This document shows positions 1-9,903 of a stretch of DNA of 64,000 nucleotides, one piece after another. Both the position numbers and the translations under genes were made by a program. Every line of letters begins with the position of its first letter. The first letter of the stretch is position 1. Under the pieces are notes generated by a model, which saw only the letters and a program-made list of their open reading frames with translations, was not told the DNA's origin and made no database searches. This DNA is from Histomonas meleagridis. Lineage: Eukaryota > Parabasalia > Tritrichomonadida > Dientamoebidae. The stretch is from NCBI GenBank assembly GCA_020186115.1, contig WSYJ01000009.1, positions 186,001 to 250,000 of the forward strand, given 5' to 3'.

Positions 1-1656
1 AAAGATATTTATTTGTTTTATTTGATGTTTATTTTAATAATTTTATATTTCAAAATAATAATTGGAAATTATTTAAATTATTTGAAACAGCACTTATTTA
101 TGCATCTTCAGAAGGTCATACAGAAATAGTTAAATTACTTCTTGAACAAGAAGGAATTGATATAAATGCTAAAGATATTTATTTGTTTTATTTGATATTT
201 GTTTTTATAATTTCGTATTTCAAAATAACAATTGGGAATTATTTAAATTATTATGGACAGCACTTATTTATGCATCTTCAAAAGGTCATACAGAAATAGT
301 TAAATTACTTCTTGAACAAAAAGGAATTGATATTAATGCAAAAGATAAAATTTATTTGTTTTATTTGATGTTTATTTTAATAATTTTATATTTCAAAATA
401 ATATTTGGAAATTATTTAAATTATTTGAAACAGCACTTATGAATGCATCATCAAAAGGTCATACAGAAATAGTTAAATTACTTCTTGAACAAGAAGGAAT
501 TGATATTAATATCAAAAATATTTATTTGTTTTATTTAATATTTATTTTAATAATTTCATATTTCAAAATAACAATTGGGAATTATTTAAATTATTATGGA
601 CAGCACCTATTTATGCATCTTCAAAAGGTTATACAGAAATAGTTAAATTACTTCTTGAACAAAAAGGAATTGATATTAATGCTAAAGGTATTTATTTATT
701 TTATTTAATATTTATTTTAATAATTTAATAATTTTAAATAATATTTGGAAATTATTTAAGTTATTTTATACAGCACTTTTTGAAGCATCATCAAAAGGTC
801 ATACAGAAATAGTTAAATTACTTCTTGAACAAGAAGGAATTGATATTAATGCTAAAAATATTTATTTGTTTTATTTAATATTTGTTTTTATAATTTCGTA
901 TTTCAAAATAATAATTGGAAATTATTTAAATTATTTGAAACAGCACTTATTTATGCATCTTCAGAAGGTCATACAGAAATAGTTAAATTACTTCTTGAAC
1001 AAGAAGGAATTGATATTAATACTAAAAATATTTATTTGTTTTATTTAATATTTGTTTTTATAATTTCATATTTCAAAATAATAATTGGAAATTATTTAAA
1101 TTATTTAATACAGCACTTATGTCTGCATCTTCAGAAGGTCATACAGACTTATTTAAATTACTTCTTGAACAAGAAGGAATTGATATTAATGCAAAAGATA
1201 TTTATTTATTTTATTTATTATTTGTTTTAATAATTTTATATTTCAAAATAATAATTGGAAATTATTTAAATTATTTGGAACAGCACTTATTAGAGCATCT
1301 TTTTATGGTCAGATAGAAATAGTTAAATTACTTCTTGAACAAGAAGGAATTGATATAAATGCAAAAGATATTTATTTGTTTTATTTATTATTTGTTTTAA
1401 TAATTTAATATTTCAAAATAATATTTAGAAATTATTTAAATTATTTGACACAGCACTTATTTATGCATCTGAAAATGGCCATACAGAAATAGTTAAATTA
1501 CTTCTTGAACAAGAAGGAATTGATATTAATGTTAAAGATGTAATTTATTTTAATAATTTGATATTTCAAAATAATATTTGAAAATTATTTAAATTATTTT
1601 ATACAGCACTTATTTATGCATCTTCAGAAGGTCATACAGAAATAGTTAAATTACTT
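1..1656 (+). pseudogene. Ankyrin-repeat array, ten units with phase-breaking spacers (3' part of a DUF3447/ANK-type gene)
   Basis: Ten ankyrin segments begin with an ACA-GCA codon pair at 87, 257, 430, 600, 770, 940, 1110, 1280, 1450 and 1603. The first nine are stop-free 30-codon segments; the last is truncated. The encoded pattern is TAL-x-AS-x-GHTEIVKLLLEQ followed by GIDINAKD. Segments are separated by AT-rich spacers of 80 bp (one of 83, one of 63). Because 80 is not a multiple of 3, consecutive units fall in different frames and no long reading frame exists. The 5' end of the gene lies outside the window. The tenth unit is cut after about 54 bases, where unrelated sequence begins. Ankyrin repeats mediate protein-protein contacts; here I cannot say whether a product is made. 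Either this is a pseudogene or the spacers are removed or bypassed. Confidence 0.75.
87..1656 (+). repeat. 170-bp tandem repeat, about 9.3 copies
   Basis: The start-to-start distances of successive units are 170, 173, 170, 170, 170, 170, 170, 170 and 153 bp. Units differ by few substitutions in both the ankyrin part and the spacer, which suggests recent duplication or homogenisation. The same unit, with the same spacer, recurs at 19.4-20.1 kb. Confidence 0.9.
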
Positions 1657-1660
1657 ACTT

Positions 1661-1680
1661 ACTCTATCAATTGATAGAGT
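1661..1680. repeat. Perfect 20-bp palindrome at the broken end of the ankyrin array
   Basis: The sequence ACTCTATCAA is followed directly by its exact reverse complement. It sits four bases after the point where the tenth ankyrin unit stops matching the others, so it marks the junction with unrelated DNA. It could be an insertion or recombination junction or a binding site; no matching partner end was found in the window. Confidence 0.7.
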
Positions 1681-1734
1681 GGTTCCGACCAATTATTGTC
1701 ACAAAAAATAGCCAAGTAAAGTTAAGAATTTTAC

Positions 1735-1909
1735 TTAACGTTCATTCTTATTATTTTCTTTTTTTGACTCTGGAGAGCTATAAGAATAATATTTCATCAA
1801 TTTATCGAGATCACCGCCAAAGCCACTGCTTAGATCTTTAAGTTTATTATCTTCTTTCTTTGTCCAAGCACAATATTTTCTTCCAGATTGATATATTTTA
1901 TGTCTTCCT
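1735..1909 (-). pseudogene. Fragment resembling the C-terminal end of a Myb/SANT-like protein
   Basis: Reading the minus strand from about 1909 to a TAA at 1735-1737 gives a stop-free stretch of about 57 codons. It contains a W-T-K-K-E-D-x-K-L core followed by a glycine/aspartate helix-turn segment and a serine/lysine-rich tail. The W-T-x-E-E/D-x-x-L pattern resembles the first helix of a Myb/SANT repeat. A TGA lies just upstream and no start codon is in place, so this is a relic at most. The family assignment is tentative. Confidence 0.3.
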
Positions 1910-2683
1910 CATATGTGAGATTGAGAAAATGGGTTCAACGTTATGCACTATGTGCTGCATACAGCACCATTACTTTTATTATGTTTTTTTCCAGAAATTC
2001 CTGATTTCGTTCGTGAAGGCTTCAAAAAGTGAATCTTTCACAATTAAGTAAATAAACTTTTCAATTGAGTATAATAAACCATTAAAATTTTTCATAAAAA
2101 GTGCCATCAAGCTATTTAGTTTTTCAAAAATTAGTTATCCTGTGTCTGATCACTGTTTTTATGAATTTGCTTTTGAGTAACCTAACAAAGTTAACCCTTT
2201 TTGTGGCATTGATAAATTTACAAATAGAATCATGATTTCTTGCATTTTTTCTTCGATTGACGATTATTTTCCATCCAAAAAGTTAATAACTGTAAAATAT
2301 TTGAATGATAAATCACGGTTTTAAACCGTCGTGCAAACTCAATAATATTCACTTAATAAAAAAACCTAATAGTATACTTAGCAATGTTATTGTGCATATT
2401 AATATGTATAAATAATCAGAAAATTATGTAATAATTTTTTGATCAAATTTCGAAATATTCGATTTATATAAATAAAAGTCATATACTCAAGTAATCAGAA
2501 TTTAACCAAATAATTTTTACTATAAAATTTTATTTATATTTTAAGTGTATATGCTTGAAAAAAAGTTCTGAACACCAAATGAAGAAATGCATTATTATCA
2601 TGAATATTTTTCAAATGTTGAATAAAATACAAATCAAAAATTCAGATTCCAAAAAAGTTCAAATTATTTTTACTTAACATTTT
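1910..2683. other. Non-coding AT-rich spacer
   Basis: I see no supported gene here. Short open stretches lack any recognisable domain. The DNA just after the ankyrin break (1681-2050) is slightly less AT-rich than the rest and may include more of the relic annotated at 1735-1909. Confidence 0.5.
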
Positions 2684-3895
2684 TTAATTTAAATTTGGAA
2701 CAATATTTTTTTGGAATTCCTCAACTATTTGATACAACTGATCAATCACACTATACATTCCTGGTAATTCTGTCTCAGATAGTTCATGTGATTCGATCAG
2801 TTCTGTTAAAATTTGTAACATTTGAATCCTTTCTTCTTGTGATTTCCCATTACTTAACATTGTAACTATTGAAAAAATTGCACAATCTTGGTCCCAAAAA
2901 TCTATATAGTCCACAATTATTCTAAACAAGTTAATATTAACTCTTTCCATGAAGTTAAATCGATAAATTAATTCCAATGAATAAACTATTGAATGCAATG
3001 TAAACTTCTGAATACATTCAAGAATTTTTATATATATATCTTCTTTCTCAGTCTGATTCCATTGTTCAATAAAAGTTAAAAACACTTCAAGTGTAAGCTC
3101 GACGGAAAGTTTAGATTCGGATTCTAAGATTTCAAGAAGACGTTTAAGAAATGCATGAGGTGCAATTTTGGAATATCTTAAAATTTTGAGGTAGGCTATG
3201 TTAAGCTCTTCGTCTAAGCGAAAAAAGATTCGTTCAGAAAATGATAATATGATTTCAGAGTCAATTTGAAAACCATGAAAATGAAGAAGTTGAATAAGAA
3301 ACATTAACCCGGAATCATTATCAATGTCTTGGCATATGTATAGCTTTTGTAATAATTCATAAATCGCTGGAAAAATTTCAGCTGGAATTCCATCTGTTGA
3401 TCGTAATAAAAAGAGTAAAAGGAAAATCTTTTTGTGGTTTTTGAGAATACCTTCAAAAAGGTCAGAATAAAATTTGATAGGAATATAGTTTCTTTCTGTA
3501 GTATCTTCGAATATTTTGATGAGAATTGAATCTGCTATTTGTGCCTTAAAAGGATCAGCAAATGAGAAATGAAGCAAACTGGAAACACTATCCTCATTAC
3601 AAAAATCATGAGAAGGAAATGAACTTAATTTAATGGTATCAAGTAAAAATTTTCTAAGGAATTCAGACATCGGCGATGCACTTTGTTCTAAAAAAAATGT
3701 TTTAGCCAGAGTTGCATTTATATTAAACGTTTCTTTACAATCCATATTTGCCAAGATGTCATATAACTGGACACTTGTTTCTGGACTAAAATTTTCCAAC
3801 AAAATTGGTATGGAATTAATTGTTTCTTTCCCTAAGATTATTTTTTTTTCATTTCCTTGAGATGTGCGATCTTCGTTTCGAGCCGAAAAACTCAT
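2684..3895 (-). CDS. Hypothetical alpha-helical (ARM/HEAT-like) protein, 403 aa
   Basis: An intact reading frame begins at ATG (3893-3895) and ends at TAA. The product is acidic and rich in Leu, Ile, Phe and Glu. It appears to be a succession of amphipathic helices about 35-45 residues apart, as in armadillo/HEAT-type solenoids. There is no signal peptide, membrane segment or catalytic motif. I do not recognise the family. Two Myb-type elements, AACGTTAAC (3927-3935) and AAACGTTT (3941-3948), lie 32-53 bp before the ATG, which supports this start and a promoter there. An adaptor or scaffold role would be a guess from fold alone. Confidence 0.7.
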   Translation of the reverse strand: MSFSARNEDRTSQGNEKKIILGKETINSIPILLENFSPETSVQLYDILANMDCKETFNINATLAKTFFLEQSASPMSEFLRKFLLDTIKLSSFPSHDFCNEDSVSSLLHFSFADPFKAQIADSILIKIFEDTTERNYIPIKFYSDLFEGILKNHKKIFLLLFLLRSTDGIPAEIFPAIYELLQKLYICQDIDNDSGLMFLIQLLHFHGFQIDSEIILSFSERIFFRLDEELNIAYLKILRYSKIAPHAFLKRLLEILESESKLSVELTLEVFLTFIEQWNQTEKEDIYIKILECIQKFTLHSIVYSLELIYRFNFMERVNINLFRIIVDYIDFWDQDCAIFSIVTMLSNGKSQEERIQMLQILTELIESHELSETELPGMYSVIDQLYQIVEEFQKNIVPNLN

Positions 3896-4099
3896 TTAGA
3901 ATTTTTTGAAAAGTTTACACTCAGGGAACGTTAACAAATTAAACGTTTCAAATCTCTAAAGTTTACTGAGAACTCAAATAAATTTATTATAATATTTTAT
4001 ATGCACAACAATCTCTTTTGAGAAGAAGTTGGGGAAAATTATATAAATTTTAAAATTGGTTTTTATTGGTCATACAAAGATGAAAGATTTATCTTCAAA

Positions 4100-4831
4100 T
4101 TAACGAAGGGATCTTAAGAATGTCTCAGGAAGCCAATCCACATGATTTTCTACCAATATTTGTTTTAAGCCTTTTTCACTTGGATCAAATATTGAAGCAA
4201 GTGCTTCTTTCTCATTTTGATTTGTTTCATATTCTCCTAAAAACTTTGAAACGAGTTTAACCTTGATGTCTGTTGGCATTGTAGCTTTTTTAACTGTTCT
4301 TGCAAAAACAAATACATCAAGTTCATCTGAAAGATCTTCAATTGGGATTTCTAAAAGATATTTAGTAAGATAACTCTCAAGGGCTTCTAATTCAGATGGT
4401 AGTTCTAAGTCATAGCATTTCTTAACAAGCTTTAAGATATTGGAAGAGTTCAAATTATTGTTGAGAAATTTGTGTAATTCGCTAGTAAGCTTGGGAATAA
4501 CATAGCACCTTGAAATTGCCAATAAAGGGACAACTTGTTCAAAGTTAAAAGAAAGTTTTCCATCATACATCCATGAGATAACTTTTGGAAGAAGGTTTTC
4601 AGGATTTACTTTTGCAGAAACAATACATGTAGATGCTTCTTTCATACCTGACGTGAAAATATTAAAGAAAAATTCAGATGAATTTGATAAAATGTAGCGG
4701 TGAGATTTTATTGTTTCATACTCTGTTTCGTTCTTAAAAACATGAACTTCACAGTCTGAAAGAAATCCGCTGTTAAGAAATTCTTTGTAGTCAAATTTGG
4801 AATTTAGGAATATTTCCTCTTGTTTGTTCAT
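4100..4831 (-). CDS. BTB-BACK domain protein, 243 aa
   Basis: The N-terminal half matches a BTB/POZ domain (about residues 15-125): a LSDCEVHVF-type strand, an I-x-S-H-R-x-I-L-S-x-S-S-E-F-F helix, and a V-I-S-W-M-Y-D-G-K-L segment. BTB domains form dimers and often recruit substrates to Cullin-3 ubiquitin ligases. The rest is helical and resembles a BACK region (about 130-240). There is no Kelch or other substrate domain, so the protein is a short BTB-BACK form. The ATG is at 4829-4831. AACGT (4869-4873) and AACGTTAA (4881-4888) lie about 40-55 bp upstream. BTB-only proteins of this size are common in trichomonads. The specific partner is unknown. Confidence 0.8.
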   Translation of the reverse strand: MNKQEEIFLNSKFDYKEFLNSGFLSDCEVHVFKNETEYETIKSHRYILSNSSEFFFNIFTSGMKEASTCIVSAKVNPENLLPKVISWMYDGKLSFNFEQVVPLLAISRCYVIPKLTSELHKFLNNNLNSSNILKLVKKCYDLELPSELEALESYLTKYLLEIPIEDLSDELDVFVFARTVKKATMPTDIKVKLVSKFLGEYETNQNEKEALASIFDPSEKGLKQILVENHVDWLPETFLRSLR

Positions 4832-6790
4832 TTTGCCACTTTTAAAAAAGAGTAAGTTGAGGTGACTTAACGTCTTTTTGAACGTTAATGATGTTTTTTC
4901 TTTTTTATCCCCATTCTGAAGGAGATATCAAGATCACAGATAATAGTACAAATCAAGTTAAACATATTGTACTTTTTAAAAATTGAAATATATTTCTTAT
5001 GATTCGAAAAAATAGATTTATATTGGAAACATAACCTTATTAAAAGACACTGTCAACCAACTTTCCCTCTTATAGATTTATTTTTAATTTTAAAATTATT
5101 TGTAATGTATTTAATACATATCAGATTTTAACATATAAGAACAGTCGACAAATTTTTATGAAGATATAATAATTTTTTTTGAAATTTCCTTTGAATTTAG
5201 TCACTTTCCATTTAAATTTGTGTACGATACAATATACAAACGGTCATCTAAGCGAAGACTGGATGTACCAATTACCACATCTAAACCAGTATATACAAGT
5301 ATTGCTCAAAAAATGTTTAGAATATTTTTATTTTCTGTTTAATTTTGTGATTCCTTGTTGTGACTATCGCTCACTCGTGAAGGAACGAATCTTGATGGAT
5401 TTGTAACCGCAAAATTAATTCAAAAAGTTATTTTTTCTTCTTTGTCAAGAGCCTCCAATAATGAATAAATTGTTTCAAGAATTATCCTATTGATAGAACA
5501 CATAAATTATAAAAAATTGCAAAGACAGATTTTTGAATTTTTGCTCTGATCTATATATATTGAAAATCTTGTATAACTTAAAAACAGAATGAAAACTATA
5601 TAAAAATTATATCAATTAATATTGACTATTATTAGTTCTATATATTTATTGAATTTGAACTTCTGTATTTAATCCTAAAGCCCAAAAAAGCATTTTGGAA
5701 TTTTGGAGATTGCTCATAAAAAAAATAAGAAAACAAAATTTGGTTAAGATAATTTTATTGAATAGAATGTGTATACTTATTTATTTATATTTTTTTTTAA
5801 ATTTAGTTCAGTGGAAAATGAAAAAAATTGATTTTCTGATTTGAAAAGACCGTTTATTTGGTTTACAGCGTCTTATATAAGAACATAAGAAAAAAAGCCA
5901 AAAACAAAAGCTTCTTTTTATGAAATTCATCATTATCCCGATAATTCTTCGATAGGAAATATGAAGATAACTTTGTAACAGCAATATTAGATTTTGTATT
6001 TTATTTAAATTTATATCATAGAAACTTTTTGAATCAAAAATAATCACTCGAACGATTATAAACAAATCAAAGTTACATTTGATATAACTGAAATCCAACA
6101 ACAGAAAAAACTGTTGTGAATAAATAAAATGTAAATATTTTTAATTTGTACTAATAAAATAGAATATAAATCGCAAAATAATTTAACCAACATATGTCTA
6201 TAATAAATATAAAATATAAATGAAATCTGTAGGAAAAATCAGAGTAAATTCAGCATCTTTTAAATGTCACCTTGTATGTTTCATATCTGACTAACCGTAG
6301 AAACATACCAAAAGTGATGACGATAATGAGGTCATTTTCACTGAATTTTACACTTTACACCACTGAATTTTTGACAACTCCAGCGACAGTTTTTAATAAA
6401 AAACGATTAATCTGCTCTCAAAAACCATGTTTTTTCTGATTATACAATATTTAATGTTGTCTGTTTGTCACTTTCATCGGGAAATTAAAAAACATAATAT
6501 TATGCTTTCCTAAAAATATTTATCAAATTACTTAATAATTAGAAATAGTAAGACGAAGTCCTAAACAAATTTTTTTTTCGAATGTAAATAAAAATTTTTT
6601 GAGCTAAAATTCATATTTTTGCTTATAACATGCCCCATAATTTTTCTCCACAATTAACCGTTTTGATTTGATCCGAATGAACTGAAAATCGACTTTTGCG
6701 AATCATTCAAAAAGTTATACCACCAATCATTTGTGTGGATTTCAAAGGGCTTTGAAATTCAAAAGGAACTTCCTCCTCTTAAAAAATCTG
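4832..6790. other. Long intergenic AT-rich region
   Basis: About 2 kb without a supportable gene. Open stretches at 5179-5406 (+) and 5808-6101 (-) have no domain, no close paralogue in the window and low-complexity composition, so I treat them as chance. A TTAACCGTT element at 6654-6662 may belong to the Myb gene downstream. Confidence 0.5.
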
Positions 6791-6810
6791 ATGAATAGAA
6801 GCCACTTCAC

Positions 6811-7377
6811 TTGGATAAATTGGATTGCATTCAAGCTCGTCCCCGTTTTCAGCGAATTCATTTTACACGTGAAGAAGATGATATGCTTAGAATGTTAGTT
6901 GAAAAATATGGTGAGAGTGAGTGGAGGCGCGTTTCAAGAGAAATGCCAAATAGATCGACGAGACAATGTAGAGAAAGATGGCAAAATCACTTAAAAGTTA
7001 ATCCACTTAAAGAAAAATGGAGTCCTGAAGAAGATGCTTTGTTGAAAATAAAGTATAAGGAACTTGGTCCAAAATGGAAATCAATGGAACCATTCTTTCC
7101 TGGTAGAACTTCAATCAATATTAGAAATAGATTTAATTGTCTTCGTAGATTTAGTGCTTTATATTCATTTAGTCAAGACCAAAAAATTGATTCAGTAGCT
7201 TCAAGTGATGCAAACCCTAATTCATCAAACGTTCCAAATGGTGCGAATGCCAATTCTGAAGAAACAAGTTCAGATGGGAAAAACAGTATATCACAATCAT
7301 GGGCTGATTTTATTGATCCATATGAGCCTATGTTTGATATATATTTCAATTTAGATTTTTTCTATCAAGATATATAG
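6811..7377 (+). CDS. Two-repeat Myb-like DNA-binding protein
   Basis: The frame encodes two Myb repeats and then a serine/asparagine-rich tail. Repeat 1 (about residues 22-66) has F-T-R-E-E-D ... W-R-R-V-S-R ... R-S-T-R-Q-C-R-E-R-W. Repeat 2 (about 70-115) has W-S-P-E-E-D ... W-K-S-M ... R-T-S-I-N-I-R-N-R-F. The first tryptophan of repeat 1 is Phe. Two-repeat Myb proteins are the main family of sequence-specific transcription regulators in trichomonads and bind YAACGG-type sites, which recur in this window. The start is unresolved: an in-frame TAG lies at 6796-6798, and the first in-frame ATG (6883) falls inside repeat 1. The coordinate given is the TTG after the TAG, used only to keep the domain whole. 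Confidence 0.75.
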   Translation: MDKLDCIQARPRFQRIHFTREEDDMLRMLVEKYGESEWRRVSREMPNRSTRQCRERWQNHLKVNPLKEKWSPEEDALLKIKYKELGPKWKSMEPFFPGRTSINIRNRFNCLRRFSALYSFSQDQKIDSVASSDANPNSSNVPNGANANSEETSSDGKNSISQSWADFIDPYEPMFDIYFNLDFFYQDI

Positions 7378-8150
7378 AATAGAGATACAAAACTAAAATA
7401 AAAAAGAAGAAAATTCATTCGTTTAGAATAAAAACTGATTTGCTTTTTAATTTCGTTTGAATGTTTATCATTCTGTGTTATATCATAATACAAGGTTTAT
7501 AAAAGATATTATAATATAGAAATTATTTTATATAAACAAAGAATTTTATAAATAAAAACAATAATTGAATGTTTTACTATATAATTTTTTTTTTTTTGTA
7601 TCTCATGTATAAAAGTATTTCACATTAATTATTCATTGTCTTGTTTTCGACTGTTAATTTATACAGAGCATACCTTTTTTTTTATTCTCGAGATAGAATA
7701 ATATATTTATGAATAAAAATATGTAAGCATTAAAAGCTTTTATCTAAAGAATATTATCAAAATAGTATATAGTATACTTATGCAATATAATTAATGCTAC
7801 TTCTACATTTATAATTTTAACTCTATTCTATAATAAGAAATAATATCTGAAGATGGATATAAAATAGAAATTATTATTATAATATATGATTAAAAATAAT
7901 AAAATTAAACAGTAAGATAACAATAACATGGTTTTTTTGAAAACGCTTATTTAAATTGAGAATACTCGTCACTTATAACGAAAAAAAAAAGCTTCACAAG
8001 ATATAAAGTCAAAATTTCCTTCAATAAGTTGAATCCCCAGATAGATTGGTAACTGACCGATGAAACAGCACTTTTTGTGAATTGGGATATTGTATCCACT
8101 TTTGATCGTTTTGTTGTTTGTTTCAAATTCTCGAAACGACACGTCAATTC
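7378..8150. other. Intergenic AT-rich spacer
   Basis: No gene is seen. The stretch contains T-runs and AT-rich low-complexity DNA, and ends at the initiator-like site of the next gene. Confidence 0.6.
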
Positions 8151-8153
8151 ACA

Positions 8154-8158
8154 TCACT
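8154..8158 (+). promoter_or_regulatory. TCACT initiator-like element
   Basis: TCACT fits the TCAYW initiator known from trichomonad promoters. It lies 10-14 bp before the ATG at 8168, in line with the very short leaders of this group, and supports that ATG over the upstream in-frame TTG. Confidence 0.5.
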
Positions 8159-8167
8159 TTATTTTTA

Positions 8168-9589
8168 ATGGATACAAAAGACTGCTTAGAGTACTGCAAC
8201 AAAGCATGGTCCGAAGGTGGCTTTGCACTTGAAGGCTTAAAGGACTTCATCCGTGTTCCAAACCTTTCACCAGACTATGACAAAGATTTCCTTACAAACG
8301 GATTAATTATGAAAGCTGTCGAAACAGTTAAGACTTTCCTTGAATCACAAGGTATTGATGGACTTAAGACAACTGTTTTTGCTGAAGAAGGTCATGAACC
8401 ACTTCTTCTTGCTGAAATTCCTGGAACATGCCCAACAGCTAAACCAATTCTTGCATACGGTCACCTTGATAAGATGCCTCATCTTGATCCAAAGGGCTGG
8501 TCTGAAGGTCTTAGTGCCACTAATCCAGTTGTTCGTGGAGATAAAATCTATGGCCGTGGTACCAATGATGATGGTTATAACTGCTATTGTGTTATGACAG
8601 CCATTAAATATCTTCATGAGAAGAAGCTTCCATATCCAAAAGTTACAATAGTTCTTGAAACTGGTGAAGAATCAGGCAGTGCCGAAATCGACAAATATCT
8701 CACTGATCTTCGTCCACGCATTGGTGATGTTGGCACCATTCTTATTCTTGATGCCGAAGCCCAAGATTATAAGACCGTCTGGTGCTGCCAATCACTTCGT
8801 GGTGTTGTTATTGGTGTTCTCTCTGTTGAACATCTTGCATCACCATGCCATAGTGGTATGGCCACTGGTTTAGTTCCATCAACATTCCGTATTGCACGTC
8901 AACTTCTTTCCCGTATCGAAGATGAGAAAACCGGAGAAATCCTTATCAAGGAAGCACATGTCAAAGAAATTCCACAAAATCGTATTGATCAATGCAATGC
9001 CATTTACAAGCAACTTGGAGCTGAATCATATTCTATTGTTTCACCACTTCCAGGCTGCCAACTTATTGCCGAAGGAGGTCAACTTCTTGTGAATAAAGGA
9101 TGGGTTCCAGGACTTGCCGTCACAGGTTGCGATGGAATACCATGCATTGCCGAGGGATCAAATGTTATGCGCACTAAGACAGCATTGAAGCTCTCACTCC
9201 GTACTCCACCAGGTGTAAAGGCGCAAGTTGTAGCCGAAGCTGTTAAGAAGGAACTTGAAAGAGATCCGCCATATGGAGCTAAGGTTTCATACACTATCAT
9301 GGGCATTGGCGACGGCTGGTGGGGCCACGACTTTGACGAAAAGACTGACGCCGCTCTTAAGAAGGCTACAAAGGAAGTGTTCGGTAATGAGCCTTTGTAC
9401 TATGGCGAAGGCGGCTCTATCCCACTATGTAACACATTCCAAGAGTTATGGCCAGATGCACAATTAATTGTGTCTGGTTGCGCTGGTACTGATTCTAATC
9501 CACACGGGTTCGATGAGAGCTTAAATATCGATTACACAAAGAAGTTCGCAGCAGTAACTGCAGCACTTATGACTGGAATTTGCCAGTAA
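8168..9589 (+). CDS. M20-family zinc metallopeptidase (carnosinase/dipeptidase-like), 473 aa
   Basis: This protein hydrolyses small peptides with two zinc ions; by family it is a cytosolic dipeptidase or carboxypeptidase. Visible M20 signatures are Y-G-H99-L-D101 (metal ligand and its partner), G-x-N-D134-D-G (bridging ligand), the catalytic/ligand pair E167-E168 in ETGEESGS, an Asp in I-L-D-A-E-A, and the C-terminal P-H-G-F-D-E histidine. A lid/dimerisation domain occupies roughly residues 230-380. Length is normal for the CNDP/PepV-type group. The frame stays open upstream to a TTG near 8090, but those codons are hydrophobic junk, and an initiator-like site sits just before ATG 8168. Codon use is more biased than in neighbours, suggesting good expression. 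Substrate specificity cannot be read from the sequence. Confidence 0.92.
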   Translation: MDTKDCLEYCNKAWSEGGFALEGLKDFIRVPNLSPDYDKDFLTNGLIMKAVETVKTFLESQGIDGLKTTVFAEEGHEPLLLAEIPGTCPTAKPILAYGHLDKMPHLDPKGWSEGLSATNPVVRGDKIYGRGTNDDGYNCYCVMTAIKYLHEKKLPYPKVTIVLETGEESGSAEIDKYLTDLRPRIGDVGTILILDAEAQDYKTVWCCQSLRGVVIGVLSVEHLASPCHSGMATGLVPSTFRIARQLLSRIEDEKTGEILIKEAHVKEIPQNRIDQCNAIYKQLGAESYSIVSPLPGCQLIAEGGQLLVNKGWVPGLAVTGCDGIPCIAEGSNVMRTKTALKLSLRTPPGVKAQVVAEAVKKELERDPPYGAKVSYTIMGIGDGWWGHDFDEKTDAALKKATKEVFGNEPLYYGEGGSIPLCNTFQELWPDAQLIVSGCAGTDSNPHGFDESLNIDYTKKFAAVTAALMTGICQ

Positions 9590-9903
9590 AAGTCTTTGAA
9601 ATTTAACGACTCCTTTTTGTAGTTTTTAATGAAAATGTTCTTTGGAGATGTTAAAAGAAGTGAAAAATTTTAAATTTTAAAGAAAATATTTCTTCTGATG
9701 ACTATAAACTTTATAAAAATTGAATTCGTTTTCATTTTTTTTTCAACATCGACTGCATGAGGTTATTTTTGGGAACAATCACTTTGACAATGGGATTGTT
9801 ATTGAAAGGTTCATGACTATACACCTTCACGAAACTCATTAGGCTCTATTTGTTGATGATTTGGTTCAATATATTGTTTACGCATTCACATGGCTTATAC
9901 TTC

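Noticed and set aside
1-1656. Ankyrin spacers as ordinary spliceosomal introns
   Set aside because: No GTAYGT donor or conserved branch/acceptor motif is present at the spacer ends, and the spacer 5' end reads GATATTTAT in most units. Removal is still possible but not by the known trichomonad consensus.
5179-5406. Short open frame read as a gene
   Set aside because: Starts with a non-ATG codon, no recognisable domain, no promoter-like element in place.
5808-6101. 97-codon minus-strand frame
   Set aside because: Low-complexity Ile/Phe/Lys composition expected by chance in AT-rich DNA; no domain.
8090-8167. N-terminal extension of the M20 peptidase
   Set aside because: Starts at TTG, encodes a hydrophobic run not found in the family, and a TCACT initiator-like site lies just before ATG 8168.
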